Shown piece by piece: positions 1 to 20,699 of a stretch of 64,000 nt of DNA. This DNA is from Actinostola sp. cb2023 (Eukaryota > Cnidaria > Anthozoa > Actiniaria > Actinostolidae), in NCBI GenBank assembly GCA_033675265.1, contig JAUJYZ010000209.1, positions 62,001-126,000 of the forward strand. Reading direction: 5' to 3'. How positions within the stretch are numbered: position 1 is the first letter of the stretch; every line of letters begins with the position of its first letter. A model generated the notes under the pieces. That model had not been told where the DNA came from and searched no databases. It worked only from the letters and a program-made list of their open reading frames with translations. The position numbers and the translations under genes are program-made.

Positions 1-3000
1 AGTACCGATTACTGTAAAGAAAGAAATTTCTCTTCTCAATGTGGTTCCACTAGTTTTATGTACAGTTCACGTTGTAGTACCGATTACTGTAAAGAAAGAA
101 ATTCCTCTTCTCAATGTGGTTCCACTAGTTTTATGTACAGTTCACGTTGTAGTACCGATTACTGTAAAGAAATAAATTCCTCTTCTCAATGTGGTTTCAC
201 TAGTTTTATGTACAGTTCACGTTGTAGTACCGATTACTGTAAAGAAAGAAAGTCCTCTTCTCAATGTGGTTTCACTAGTTTTATGTACAGTTCACGTTGT
301 AGTACCGATTACTGTAAAGAAATAAATTCCTCTTCTCAATGTGGTTCCACTAGTTTTATGTACAGTTCACGTTGTAGTACCGATTACTGTAAAGAAAGAA
401 AGTCCTCTTCTCAATGTGGTTCCACTAGTTTTATGTACAGTTCACGTTGTAGTACCGATTACTGTAAAGAAAGAAAGTCCTCTTCTCAGTGTGGTTTCAC
501 TAGTTTTATGTACAGTTCACGTTGTAGTACCGATTACTGTAAAGAAAAGAAAGTCCTCTTCTCAATGTGGTTTCACTAGTTTTATGTACAGTTCACGTTG
601 TAGTACCGATTACTGTAAAGAAAGAAAGTCCTCTCTTCTCAATGTGGTTTCACTAGTTTTATGTACAGTTCACGTTGTAGTACCGATTACTGTAAAGAAA
701 GAAAGTCCTCTCTTCTCAATGTGGTTCCATTAGTTTTATGTACAGTACACGTTGCAGTACCGATTACTGTAAAGAAAGAAAGTCCTCTCTTCTCAATGTG
801 GTTTCACTAGTTTTATGTACAGTACACGTTGTAGTACCGATTACTGTAAAGAAAGAAAGTCCTCTTCTCAATGTGGTTCCACTAGTTTTATGTACAGTTC
901 ACGTTGTAGTACCGATTACTGTAAAGAAATAAATTCCTCTTCTCAATGTGGTTTCACTAGTTTTATGTACAGTTCACGTTGTAGTACCGATTACTGTAAA
1001 GAAAGAAAGTCCTCTTCTCAGTGTGGTTTCACTAGTTTTATGTACAGTTCACGTTGTAGTACCGATTACTGTAAAGAAAGAAAGTCCTCTCTTCTCAATG
1101 TGGTTCCACTAGTTTTATGTACAGTTCACGTTGTAGTACCGATTACTGTAAATAAATAAATTCCTCTTCTCAATGTGGTTCCACTAGTTTTATGTACAGT
1201 TCACGTTGTAGTACCGATTACTGTAAAGAAATAAATTCCTCTTCTCAATGTGGTTCCACTAGTTTTATGTACAGTTCACGTTGTAGTACCGATTACTGTA
1301 AAGAAAGAAAGTCCTCTTCTCAGTGTGGTTTCACTAGTTTTATGTACAGTTCACGTTGTAGTACCGATTACTGTAAAGAAATAAATTCCTCTTCTCAATG
1401 TGGTTCCACTAGTTTTTATGTACAGTTCACGTTGTAGTACCGATTACTGTAAAGAAAGAAAGTCCTCTTCTCAGTGTGGTTCCACTAGTTTTATGTACAG
1501 TACACGTTGTAGTACCGATTACTGTAAAGAAAGAAATTCCTCTTCTCAATGTGGTTCCACTAGTTTTATGTACAGTACACGTTGTAGTACCGATTACTGT
1601 AAAGAAAGAAATTCCTCTTCTCAGTGTGGTTTCACTAGTTTTATGTACAGTTCACGTTGTAGTACCGATTACTGTAAAGACAGAAAGTCCTCTTCTCAGT
1701 GTGGTTTCACTAGTTTTATGTACAGTTCACGTTGTAGTACCGATTACTGTAAAGAAAGAAAGTCCTCTCTTCTCAATGTGGTTTCACTAGTTTTATGTAC
1801 AGTTCACGTTGTAGTACCGATTACTGTAAAGAAATAAAGTCCTCTTCTCAATGTGGTTCCACTAGTTTTATGTACAGTTCACGTTGTAGTACCGATTACT
1901 GTAAAGAAAGAAATTCCTCTTCTCAGTGTGGTTCCACTAGTTTTATGTACAGTACACGTTGTAGTACCGATTACTGTAAAGAAAGAAAGTCCTCTTCTCA
2001 ATGTGGTTCCACTAGTTTTATGTACAGTACACGTTGTAGTACCGATTACTGTAAAGAAAGAAAGTCCTCTTCTCAGTGTGGTTCCACTAGTTTTATGTAC
2101 AGTTCACGTTGTAGTACCGATTACTGTAAAGAAAGAAAGTCCTCTTCTCAGTGTGGTTTCACTAGTTTTATGTACAGTTCACGTTGTAGTACCGATTACT
2201 GTAAAGAAATAAATTCCTCTTCTCAATGTGGTTTCACTAGTTTTATGTACAGTTCACGTTGTAGTACCGATTACTGTAAAGAAATAAATTCCTCTTCTCA
2301 ATGTGGTTTCACTAGTTTTATGTACAGTTCACGTTGTAGTACCGATTACTGTAAAGAAAGAAATTCCTCTTCTCAATGTGGTTTCACTAGTTTTATGTAC
2401 AGTACACGTTGTAGTACCGATTACTGTAAAAAGAAAGAAAGTCCTCTTCTCAATGTGGTTCCACTAGTTTTATGTACAGTTCACGTTGTAGTACCGATTA
2501 CTGTAAAGAAAGAAAGTCCTCTTCTCAGTGTGGTTTCAATAGTTTTATGTACAGTTCACGTTGTAGTACCGATTACTGTAAAGAAAGAAAGTCCTCTTCT
2601 CAGTGTGGTTTCACTAGTTTTATGTACAGTACACGTTGTAGTACCGATTACTGTAAAGAAAGAAAGTCCTCTCTTCTCAATGTGGTTCCACTAGTTTTAT
2701 GTACAGTTCACGTTGTAGTACCGATTACTGTAAAGAAAGAAATTCCTCTTCTCAGTGTGGTTTCACTAGTTTTATGTACAGTACACGTTGTAGTACCGAT
2801 TACTGTAAAGAAAGAAAGTCCTCTCTTCTCAATGTGGTTCCACTAGTTTTATGTACAGTTCACGTTGTAGTACCGATTACTGTAAAGAAAGAAATTCCTC
2901 TTCTCAATGTGGTTCCACTAGTTTTATTTACAGTACACGTTGTAGTACCGATTACTGTAAAGAAAGAAAGTCCTCTCTTCTCAATGTGGTTCCATTAGTT

Positions 3001-6000
3001 TTATGTACAGTACACTTTGTAGTACCGATTACTGTAAAGAAAGAAAGTCCTCTCTTCTCAATGTGGTTCCATTAGTTTTATGTACAGTTCACGTTGTAGT
3101 ACCGATTACTGTAAAGAAATAAATTCCTCTTCTCAATGTGGTTCCACTAGTTTTATGTACAGTACACGTTGTAGTACCGATTACTGTAAAGAAAGAAATT
3201 CCTCTTCTCAATGTGGTTCCACTAGTTTTATGTACAGTACACGTTGTAGTACCGATTACTGTAAAGAAAGAAATTCCTCTTCTCAATGTGGTTCCACTGG
3301 TTTTATGTACAGTTCACGTTGTAGTACCGATTACTGTAAAGAAATAAATTCCTCTTCTCAGTGTGGTTCCACTAGTTTTATGTACAGTTCACGTTGTAGT
3401 ACCGATTACTGTAAAGAAATAAATTCCTCTTCTCAATGTGGTTTCACTAGTTTTATGTACAGTACACGTTGTAGTACCGATTACTGTAAAGAAAGAAAGT
3501 CCTCTTCTCAGTGTGGTTTCACTAGTTTTATGTACAGTACACGTTGTAGTACCGATTACTGTAAAGAAATAAATTCCTCTTCTCAATGTGGTTTCACTAG
3601 TTTTATGTACAGTACACGTTGTAGTACCGATTACTGTAAAGAAAGAAAGTCCTCTTCTCAATGTGGTTTCACTAGTTCAGTTTATGTACAGTTCACGTTG
3701 TAGTACCGATTACTGTAAAGAAATAAATTCCTCTTCTCAATGTGGTTTCACTAGTTTTATGTACAGTTCACGTTGTAGTACCGATTACTGTAAAGAAAGA
3801 AATTCCTCTTCTCAGTGTGGTTCCACTAGTTTTATGTACAGTACACGTTGTAGTACCGATTACTGTAAAGAAAGAAAGTCCTCTTCTCAATGTGGTTCCA
3901 CTAGTTTTATGTACAGTACACGTTGTAGTACCGATTACTGTAAAGAAAGAAAGTCCTCTTCTCAGTGTGGTTCCACTAGTTTTATGTACAGTACACGTTG
4001 TAGTACCGATTACTGTAAAGAAAGAAAGTCCTCTTCTCAGTGTGGTTTCACTAGTTTTATGTACAGTTCACGTTGTAGTACCGATGACTGTAAAGAAATA
4101 AATTCCTCTTCTCAATGTGGTTTCACTAGTTTTATGTACAGTTCACGTTGTAGTACCGATTACTGTAAAGAAAGAAAGTCCTCTTCTCAATGTGGTTTCA
4201 CTAGTTTTATGTACAGTTCACGTTGTAGTACCGATTACTGTAAAGAAAGAAATTCCTCTTCTCAATGTGGTTTCACTAGTTTTATGTACAGTACACGTTG
4301 TAGTACCGATTACTGTAAAGAAAGAAAGTCCTCTTCTCAATGTGGTTCCACTAGTTTTATGTACAGTTCACGTTGTAGTACCGATTACTGTAAAGAAAGA
4401 AAGTCCTCTTCTCAGTGTGGTTTCACTAGTTTTATGTACAGTTCACGTTGTAGTACCGATTACTGTAAAGAAAGAAAGTCCTCTTCTCAGTGTGGTTTCA
4501 CTAGTTTTATGTACAGTACACGTTGTAGTACCGATTACTGTAAAGAAAGAAAGTCCTCTCTTCTCAATGTGGTTCCACTAGTTTTATGTACAGTTCACGT
4601 TGTAGTACCGATTACTGTAAAGAAAGAAATTCCTCTTCTCAATGTGGTTCCACTAGTTTTATTTACAGTACACGTTGTAGTACCGATTACTGTAAAGAAA
4701 GAAAGTCCTCTCTTCTCAATGTGGTTCCATTAGTTTTATGTACAGTACACTTTGTAGTACCGATTACTGTAAAGAAAGAAAGTCCTCTCTTCTCAATGTG
4801 GTTCCATTAGTTTTATGTACAGTTCACGTTGTAGTACCGATTACTGTAAAGAAATAAATTCCTCTTCTCAATGTGGTTCCACTAGATTTATGTACAGTAC
4901 ACGTTGTAGTACCGATTACTGTAAAGAAAGAAATTCCTCTTCTCAATGTGGTTCCACTAGTTTTATGTACAGTACACGTTGTAGTACCGATTACTGTAAA
5001 GAAATAAATTCCTCTTCTCAATGTGGTTCCACTGGTTTTATGTACAGTTCACGTTGTAGTACCGATTACTGTAAAGAAATAAATTCCTCTTCTCAGTGTG
5101 GTTCCACTAGTTTTATGTACAGTTCACGTTGTAGTACCGATTACTGTAAAGAAAGAAATTCCTCTTCTCAATGTGGTTCCACTAGTTTTATGTACAGTTC
5201 ACGTTGTAGTACCGATTACTGTAAAGAAAGAAATTCCTCTTCTCAGTGTGGTTCCACTAGTTTTATGTACAGTTCACGTTGTAGTACCGATTACTGTAAA
5301 GAAATAAATTCCTCTTCTCAGTGTGGTTCCACTAGTTTTATGTACAGTACACGTTGTAGTACCGATTACTGTAAAGAAAGAAATTTCTCTTCTCAATGTG
5401 GTTCCACTAGTTTTATGTACAGTTCACGTTGTAGTACCGATTACTGTAAAGAAAGAAATTCCTCTTCTCAATGTGGTTCCACTAGTTTTATGTACAGTTC
5501 ACGTTGTAGTACCGATTACTGTAAAGAAATAAATTCCTCTTCTCAATGTGGTTTCACTAGTTTTATGTACAGTTCACGTTGTAGTACCGATTACTGTAAA
5601 GAAAGAAAGTCCTCTTCTCAATGTGGTTTCACTAGTTTTATGTACAGTTCACGTTGTAGTACCGATTACTGTAAAGAAATAAATTCCTCTTCTCAATGTG
5701 GTTCCACTAGTTTTATGTACAGTTCACGTTGTAGTACCGATTACTGTAAAGAAAGAAAGTCCTCTTCTCAATGTGGTTCCACTAGTTTTATGTACAGTTC
5801 ACGTTGTAGTACCGATTACTGTAAAGAAAGAAAGTCCTCTTCTCAGTGTGGTTTCACTAGTTTTATGTACAGTTCACGTTGTAGTACCGATTACTGTAAA
5901 GAAAGAAAGTCCTCTTCTCAATGTGGTTTCACTAGTTTTATGTACAGTTCACGTTGTAGTACCGATTACTGTAAAGAAAGAAAGTCCTCTCTTCTCAATG

Positions 6001-7465
6001 TGGTTTCACTAGTTTTATGTACAGTTCACGTTGTAGTACCGATTACTGTAAAGAAAGAAAGTCCTCTCTTCTCAATGTGGTTCCATTAGTTTTATGTACA
6101 GTACACGTTGCAGTACCGATTACTGTAAAGAAAGAAAGTCCTCTCTTCTCAATGTGGTTTCACTAGTTTTATGTACAGTACACGTTGTAGTACCGATTAC
6201 TGTAAAGAAAGAAAGTCCTCTTCTCAATGTGGTTCCACTAGTTTTATGTACAGTTCACGTTGTAGTACCGATTACTGTAAAGAAATAAATTCCTCTTCTC
6301 AATGTGGTTTCACTAGTTTTATGTACAGTTCACGTTGTAGTACCGATTACTGTAAAGAAAGAAAGTCCTCTTCTCAGTGTGGTTTCACTAGTTTTATGTA
6401 CAGTTCACGTTGTAGTACCGATTACTGTAAAGAAAGAAAGTCCTCTCTTCTCAATGTGGTTCCACTAGTTTTATGTACAGTTCACGTTGTAGTACCGATT
6501 ACTGTAAATAAATAAATTCCTCTTCTCAATGTGGTTCCACTAGTTTTATGTACAGTTCACGTTGTAGTACCGATTACTGTAAAGAAATAAATTCCTCTTC
6601 TCAATGTGGTTCCACTAGTTTTATGTACAGTTCACGTTGTAGTACCGATTACTGTAAAGAAAGAAAGTCCTCTTCTCAGTGTGGTTTCACTAGTTTTATG
6701 TACAGTTCACGTTGTAGTACCGATTACTGTAAAGAAATAAATTCCTCTTCTCAATGTGGTTCCACTAGTTTTATGTACAGTTCACGTTGTAGTACCGATT
6801 ACTCTAAAGAAAGAAAGTCCTCTTCTCAGTGTGGTTCCACTAGTTTTATGTACAGTACACGTTGTAGTACCGATTACTGTAAAGAAAGAAATTCCTCTTC
6901 TCAATGTGGTTCCACTAGTTTTATGTACAGTACACGTTGTAGTACCGATTACTGTAAAGAAAGAAATTCCTCTTCTCAGTGTGGTTTCACTAGTTTTATG
7001 TACAGTTCACGTTGTAGTACCGATTACTGTAAAGAAAGAAAGTCCTCTTCTCAGTGTGGTTTCACTAGTTTTATGTACAGTTCACGTTGTAGTACCGATT
7101 ACTGTAAAGAAAGAAAGTCCTCTCTTCTCAATGTGGTTTCACTAGTTTTATGTACAGTTCACGTTGTAGTACCGATTACTGTAAAGAAATAAAGTCCTCT
7201 TCTCAATGTGGTTCCACTAGTTTTATGTACAGTTCACGTTGTAGTACCGATTACTGTAAAGAAAGAAAGTCCTCTTCTCAATGTGGTTTCACTAGTTTTA
7301 TGTACAGTTCACGTTGTAGTACCGATTACTGTAAAGAAATAAAGTCCTCTTCTCAATGTGGTTTCACTAGTTTTATGTACAGTTCACGTTGTAGTACCGA
7401 TTACTGTAAAGAAAGAAAGTCCTCTTCTCAGTGTGGTTTCACTAGTTTTCTGTACAGTTCACGTT
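1..7465 (-). repeat. 75-bp minisatellite array, left copy (about 100 units)
   Basis: Tandem units of 75 bp with occasional units 1-2 bp longer. In the orientation of the host gene (minus strand) each unit contains a pyrimidine run ending in TTTCTTTCTTTACAG. Variation is concentrated at a few positions: GAAAG/GAAAT/AAATT, CAATG/CAGTG, TTCAC/TACAC and GTTTC/GTTCC. The array starts just past the end of the discoidin exon and runs out of the left edge. Two frames of the plus strand stay open because 75 is a multiple of three; these are not genes. Confidence 0.95.
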
Positions 7466-7796
7466 ACAAGCAAAAAGTTCGTCGAGTGACGTCGTTCGTC
7501 AAGTTGACGTTTCTGAAAAACTACGCATGGAAAATGTATTAATTTTAAAATATCGTAAATATCAACATACAACGAATTACGTGACGATGTTTAGGGAGGA
7601 AAAGGTCACTTTTCGACCTCCCATTCCTCTTAGGGATCTAAGCTATGACGTCATTCATTTATCTGAACACTTGATAACCATGCAGACCAGTCAGTACGCG
7701 CATGAAATAGTGCTACTGATTAGCTAAATATTTATTATTTAATATTGCGCTCTTGACTAGACCGCAGGCAAAAGGTTATATATATAATAACCTCAC
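7466..7796. other. Intron segment between array and discoidin exon (left arm)
   Basis: AT-rich unique sequence carrying one copy of a dispersed motif (7578-7641) and a TATATA run near 7776. No coding evidence. Mirrored at 21892-22222. Confidence 0.6.
7578..7641. repeat. Dispersed 60-bp direct repeat, copy 1
   Basis: Contains ACGATGTTTAGGGAGGAAAA, then GGTCACTTTT and CCTCCCATTCC. A second copy in the same orientation lies at 9022-9083, so the pair brackets gene A exons 1 and 2. Mirrored at 22047-22110. Possibly the end of a dispersed element. Confidence 0.6.
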
Positions 7797-7884
7797 CTTG
7801 TTTATCGATATGACATGTTGATATTCTATCCACTCAGAGCTATCGTCTTTCTTAAACTCAAGCTTGTAGTGTGTCACCCATTCC
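7797..7884 (-). pseudogene. Partial duplicate of discoidin exon end with donor site (left arm)
   Basis: Mirror of 21804-21891. It repeats the last part of the discoidin exon and its GTGAGG donor 109 bp downstream on the minus strand. Coding capacity matches the exon tail (EWIEYQHVISI). See the right-arm entry for interpretation. Confidence 0.85.
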
Positions 7885-7905
7885 ATATATATATAATAAC
7901 CTCAC

Positions 7906-8264
7906 CTTGTCTATCGATATGACATGTTGATATTCTATCCACTCAGAGCTATCGTCTTTTTTAAACTCAAGCTTGTATGTTTTCACCCATTCCTTAAAAG
8001 GTGATTCACCAGGTGTTTTACCACCATTCCCTTGGGTTGCTACAGCAGTGATAACCCGTACAGCACCAAGGTCAATCTGTAGGTAATCGGTAGAATTGTC
8101 ATTATCCCGTGGTGACCATCCCCACTGTTCATTCAGTCTTGCATTGTAAGGCATGTAACGTTTGTTCGACGGATCGCTATCTTGATATAAATACGACGAG
8201 GCTGTAAAACTGCTGTCAGGGATGTTTAGATGGTTCTTTCCAACAAGAGATCTTTCTATACAAC
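7906..8264 (-). CDS. RPTP gene A (left copy), exon 2: N-terminal half of discoidin (F5/8C) domain
   Basis: 359-nt exon, phase 1 in and phase 0 out, with acceptor TCCAG and donor GTGAGG. It encodes a discoidin start ([41 protein letters not shown] and [12 protein letters not shown]). The W-x-P and LQIDLG motifs are typical of F5/8C cell-surface ligand-binding domains. The partner exon would lie beyond the array, off the left edge. Identical in sense to 21424-21782 on the other arm. Confidence 0.9.
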
Positions 8265-8561
8265 CTGGACTGAAATAGCATGAAGAGATTTGTTTTTGGC
8301 CGTTTCAGTTTCACGTCCAATCTTCTCTATGCTTTACACATGGAATTTCGCTTTGTTAGAAGTTCATAACTCAGGTTGGTAAAAAAAGTTAAGATTCCAG
8401 TGTAGATACGCTTTAATTTTTACGCTTTTTTCCGAATCTATGTATGGAGTACTGTCATTGCGAAATTACATTCTAACAGCTGTTATAGCTTGAGTATAGG
8501 ACAAAAACAGAAACTATCATTTGTATATATCAGACTACCAACCTTTGTGCTTATTATTTAC

Positions 8562-8649
8562 CTGAATTGGCTTGTACAGAAATCATGTTCTCCACAATAA
8601 CCAAGGTACAGAGTAGCACGACCAGGGTCTTCCATAGCAATATGTCCAT
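8562..8649 (-). CDS. RPTP gene A (left copy), exon 1: signal peptide
   Basis: ATG at 8649 reading down to a GTAAAT donor: MDILLWKTLVVLLCTLVIVE then NMISVQANS plus a phase-1 G. A hydrophobic core after a short start fits a secretory signal peptide. The same exon is at 21039-21126, and a paralogue is at 50958-51042 in gene B, which supports this start. Confidence 0.85.
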
Positions 8650-9308
8650 GTTGAAAACTTGTATCACATAACTGAATCAGAACGAAGTTATCTTGAATTC
8701 GAAACAGCGTAATAACAATATTATTTAATGCAAAAACTGAGGCAAGTCAGCCAATCAGACGGCAACGTTTACAGCTATTTATTGCGTTAGTTTGTGTATA
8801 ATTAGCAAGTGTTACGTTAGTCGTTTTCATATGAGTGGGAAACCTACACAACACTGAGTCACGGTACGGAATCGAAGACATTATATTCTATTCAACCAAT
8901 CGCAGCGCGCAAAATCATGAATTTCTCAACCAATCAGAGTGCTTGTACACAACACCGACACCGCACGAAACAATTCATACCATAACTGACTTCCCACTCA
9001 TACGAAAATGACGCAATCGAATGACGTAACGATGTTTAGGGAGTAAAAGGTCACTTTTTTACCTCCCATTCCCCTGAGGGATTTCATTTCCCCTCTTTGG
9101 GCCTAAGCGCACATGTATAGATCACTGATTTCATTACTTGGTAGTTGTGCAATCCACACGAGTTTACTGTTGATTAGACTTCTATTCTTCTGAGTTTGTC
9201 TCGTTGGTGTGATTGGGTGGGGAATTATTAGGTGAGTGGTGGATCACATGACTGCTAATAACGTACTTTGCCCATCAATAGTGTACAGAGTTTCGCATAG
9301 CTGATCAG
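8650..9308. promoter_or_regulatory. Intergenic region between D2 gene end and gene A start (left arm)
   Basis: About 0.65 kb between the poly(A) signal of the D2 gene and the ATG of the next gene, both on the minus strand. It contains three CCAAT/ATTGG boxes (CCAATCAGAC near 8751, ACCAATCGCAGC near 8896, CCAATCAGAG near 8930) and CACTCATA/TCATATGAGTG motifs. Arrangement and spacing suggest a compact head-to-tail promoter; this is inference. Confidence 0.45.
9022..9083. repeat. Dispersed 60-bp direct repeat, copy 2
   Basis: About 85% like 7578-7641 by eye, lying in the short region between the D2 gene and the next gene. Mirrored at 20605-20666. Confidence 0.55.
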
Positions 9309-9314
9309 TTTATT
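9309..9314 (-). terminator. Poly(A) signal AATAAA of the D2 gene (left arm)
   Basis: TTTATT on the plus strand is AATAAA on the minus strand, about 305 nt past the TGA at 9620. Mirrored at 20374-20379. Confidence 0.6.
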
Positions 9315-9619
9315 ACAAAAATACTCAGAATGTTACAAATTAATAGCAAAATTAAAAGTCGTTATTATTTTGTATTTTTAAATACAGTAACTGGTAACTT
9401 TGATTGCGTCTTTCTTGTTGACTCAATTCTTGTCCCATTTGCTCTCATTGAAAATGACTTTTACGGTTACTGTGTTCCTCTGCTTTTATCTTTCATTCAC
9501 TGCAGTCCCTCTCTTTTTACTCATTTTGTGCTTAATAATATCTATCAACAAATTATATTCACTAATTCTTCTTACTTAGAAAGCTACCCACGTCTCTCCA
9601 CTATTACCACACATGATAA

Positions 9620-15003
<5,384 letters not shown>

Positions 15004-15171
15004 CTGTAGTAATATAAATGACTGTTTGGCAAAGTCATAAATAGGACTTTAACCGATCATTTAAGGCAACATTATCTCAGACTGCTAAAAAACGAAATAC
15101 ACAAATACAACTGTTTTTTAGGGAAATCTAAACATCAATGGCTTCTTGGTGGTTCTAAACAAATACACTGA

Positions 15172-15449
15172 GCATTTTCAAAAAAGGTTGGTGAAGGTTT
15201 TGTTGCATCATGCATACCAATCCCGAAATGTATTGTGGATCATATGTAAATAATATGTCAGCATACACATACAGAAGAAAAATATGCCGGTTCCATATAT
15301 TGCGAAGACAAAGTTTGGGGAAAATTCCCAGAGTCCAGATTGTTGTGACCTTTCGCTGATGCCATTCACATCACCCATAATGCATTTCAGGCTTGGTATG
15401 CAAGATGCAAGATGCAAACAAAACCTTCACCAACCTTTTTTGAAATAGC
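15172..15449. mobile_element. Inverted-repeat element (MITE-like), mirrored copy
   Basis: Palindrome counterpart of 14237-14512, differing by small indels (for example an extra base in the GCAAACAAAACC stretch near 15415). Confidence 0.8.
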
Positions 15450-15542
15450 TGTAGATATATAGATATATATATGATGTGCAACAATTCAAAAGCAGTTAAC
15501 ACCAGAATGGATATCCTTGTTATGATTTCTTACTTCATCTAG

Positions 15543-15676
15543 GCTTACAGAGAACGTAACGCCTTCATCGTCACACAAGCTCCTTTGGAAAACACGGTGG
15601 GAGATTTCTGGCGAATGTGCTGGACTACGAGATAGGAACCATTGTCATGCTGAACAACTTACACGAAGGACACGAG
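15543..15676 (+). pseudogene. D2 exon TQAPLENTV with 1-nt deletion
   Basis: Same exon as 14009-14143 on the minus strand, minus one G after GCGAATG. Acceptor TTCATCTAG and donor GTACGAG are unchanged. Confidence 0.85.
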
Positions 15677-16148
15677 GTACGAGATAACGCTAACCTTATC
15701 GTAGCAAGTGTCTAGTCTAACTGTGATATTCTGGTACCATAAATCGTTGTCGTTGTTGCTGATGGCCGACGAAAAATGGCTGGTGCGGATTATGCCTTTG
15801 ATGAATATGCTGTTGTTGATCAAATGTTACAGATTACAATGCATGCAAAATATTATTATAGCCGTTTTGACAAACCCTTGATTATTAAAACTAATTCCAA
15901 TAATTGTCTAGACTTTTCCTCAATATTGGCCAGAGCAAGAAAGGCTGACGTATGGGAGCATCATGGTGAAGTCGGTGAAGGTTGAATTTCTGGATGAAGT
16001 TATTGTACGGGTTTTTCAAGTAATGGATTCTGTGGTAAGTACTGCTGAGCCAAGCAATCATTCACTGAGAAAAAATGAAACAGGACTTCATCAGCAAGCA
16101 ATCAGTATCGGACATGCGCGATCAAGCAGTCCGAGCAGTCAAGCACTG

Positions 16149-18842
<2,694 letters not shown>

Positions 18843-19137
18843 CGAAAGAAAGAAAGGATGGAAATCACCCGACAGACAGTTTCAATGCACTCAGATAAAC
18901 GGATATCAATGTCCATTTTCTGACGGATAAAAGTTCCTAAAGAGTTCAAGAGTTTTTCTATTTGTTCTCTACAGAAAAGCCTTTCCGTACTTCACTTGCA
19001 GCACACGGGTTGGGCCAATAGATGCATCCCGTCCAACCCTCAAAGCGTGTTAGATTTACTGAACGAAGTAGAGAAATCTCAGCAAAAGCTGGTTGGAGGA
19101 TCTCCAGTACTTGTTCAGTGTAGGTATGTACGTATGC

Positions 19138-19616
19138 TATATGAATAACAACCTTAACCGAGTTGTAAATAATCCTTCTTCTTGTATCTTCACTAGTAAC
19201 GGTGTTGGTCGTAGTGGTATATGAATAACAACCTTTACCGAGTTGTAAATAATCCTTCTTCTTGTATCTTCACTAGTAACGGTGTTGGTCGTAGTGGTAT
19301 ATGAATAACAACCTTTACCGAGTTGTAAATAATCCTTCTTCTTGTATCTTCACTAGTAACGGTGTTGGTCGTAGTGGTATATGAATAACAACCTTTACCG
19401 AGTTGTAAATAATCCTTCTTCTTGTATCTTCACTAGTAACGGTGTTGGTCGTAGTGGTATATGAATAACAACCTTAACCGAGTTGTAAATAATCCTTCTT
19501 CTTGTATCTTCACTAGTAACGGTGTTGGTCGTAGTGGTATATGAATAACAACCTTAACCGAGTTGTAAATAATCCTTCTTCTTGTATCTTCACTAGTAAC
19601 GGTGTTGGTCGTAGTG
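19138..19616 (+). repeat. 80-bp tandem array of the D2 catalytic-loop exon start (right arm)
   Basis: Acceptors followed by TAACGGTGTTGG at 19197, 19277, 19357, 19437, 19517 and 19597; only the last opens into the full exon. Spacing is exactly 80 bp. The outer units and the middle ones differ at one site (CCTTAACC or CCTTTACC), in the same order in both arms. Confidence 0.93.
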
Positions 19617-19990
19617 GTACCTTCTGTGCCATCGCCTCGACACTTGAACGAGTCAAACAAGAACAAGTACTGGACGTATTTCAGACCGTTAAGTCTATTC
19701 GTACTAACAGACCTGGAGCAGTGCAGACATTGGTATGCATCTGATTTATTAATCTGCCTGTATATCTTTGTGTTCCTCAGCTTTAGAAGCAAATTTGCTG
19801 TTCGATAAAGAACCACAGAAGAGGTTCCATCTGAAGACCATCCCTTATAATTCACTGGCAGTATTTGTCAGTCTTTACATCGCTAGTTACGCAAGCCGGC
19901 TAATTAACCCCTTTAGTTTTATCCTGTATTGGTCTTGACTACATGTAACTCCGTATTGAGTGCTAATTACTTCCTTCTTTGTATTCACAG

Positions 19991-20068
19991 ATACAATACA
20001 AGTTCTGTTACACCATTATCCAGAATTATCTAGACTCATTCAGTGATTATTCTAATTTCAAAGGATGA
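19991..20068 (+). CDS. D2 terminal exon with stop (right arm)
   Basis: Identical to 9620-9697 in sense: IQYKFCYTIIQNYLDSF to TGA. Confidence 0.85.
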   Translation: MQYKFCYTIIQNYLDSFSDYSNFKG

Positions 20069-20373
20069 TTATCATGTGTGGTAATAGTGGAGAGACGTGG
20101 GTAGCTTTCTAAGTAAGAAGAATTAGTGAATATAATTTGTTGATAGATATTATTAAGCACAAAATGAGTAAAAAGAGAGGGACTGCAGTGAATGAAAGAT
20201 AAAAGCAGAGGAACACAGTAACCGTAAAAGTCATTTTCAATGAGAGCAAATGGGACAAGAATTGAGTCAACAAGAAAGACGCAATCAAAGTTACCAGTTA
20301 CTGTATTTAAAAATACAAAATAATAACGACTTTTAATTTTGCTATTAATTTGTAACATTCTGAGTATTTTTGT

Positions 20374-20379
20374 AATAAA
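20374..20379 (+). terminator. Poly(A) signal AATAAA (right arm D2 gene)
   Basis: AATAAA in TTTGTAATAAACTGATC, about 305 nt after the stop at 20068. Confidence 0.6.
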
Positions 20380-20604
20380 CTGATCAGCTATGCGAAACTC
20401 TGTACACTATTGATGGGCAAAGTACGTTATTAGCAGTCATGTGATCCACCACTCACCTAATAATTCCCCACCCAATCACACCAACGAGACAAACTCAGAA
20501 GAATAGAAGTCTAATCAACAGTAAACTCGTGTGGATTGCACAACTACCAAGTAATGAAATCAGTGATCTATACATGTGCGCTTAGGCCCAAAGAGGGGAA
20601 ATGA

Positions 20605-20666
20605 AATCCCTCAGGGGAATGGGAGGTAAAAAAGTGACCTTTTACTCCCTAAACATCGTTACGTCA
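20605..20666. repeat. Dispersed 60-bp repeat, mirrored copy 2
   Basis: Mirror of 9022-9083; partner at 22047-22110 on this arm. Confidence 0.55.
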
Positions 20667-20699
20667 TTCGATTGCGTCATTTTCGTATGAGTGGGAAGT

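Noticed and set aside
1..7542. Long open frames encoding a Cys-rich 25-residue repeat (MYSSRCSTDYC type) in the 75-bp array
   Set aside because: The unit is a multiple of three, so frames stay open by arithmetic. Two overlapping frames are open at once, single-base indels switch between them, and the strand is antisense to the host intron.
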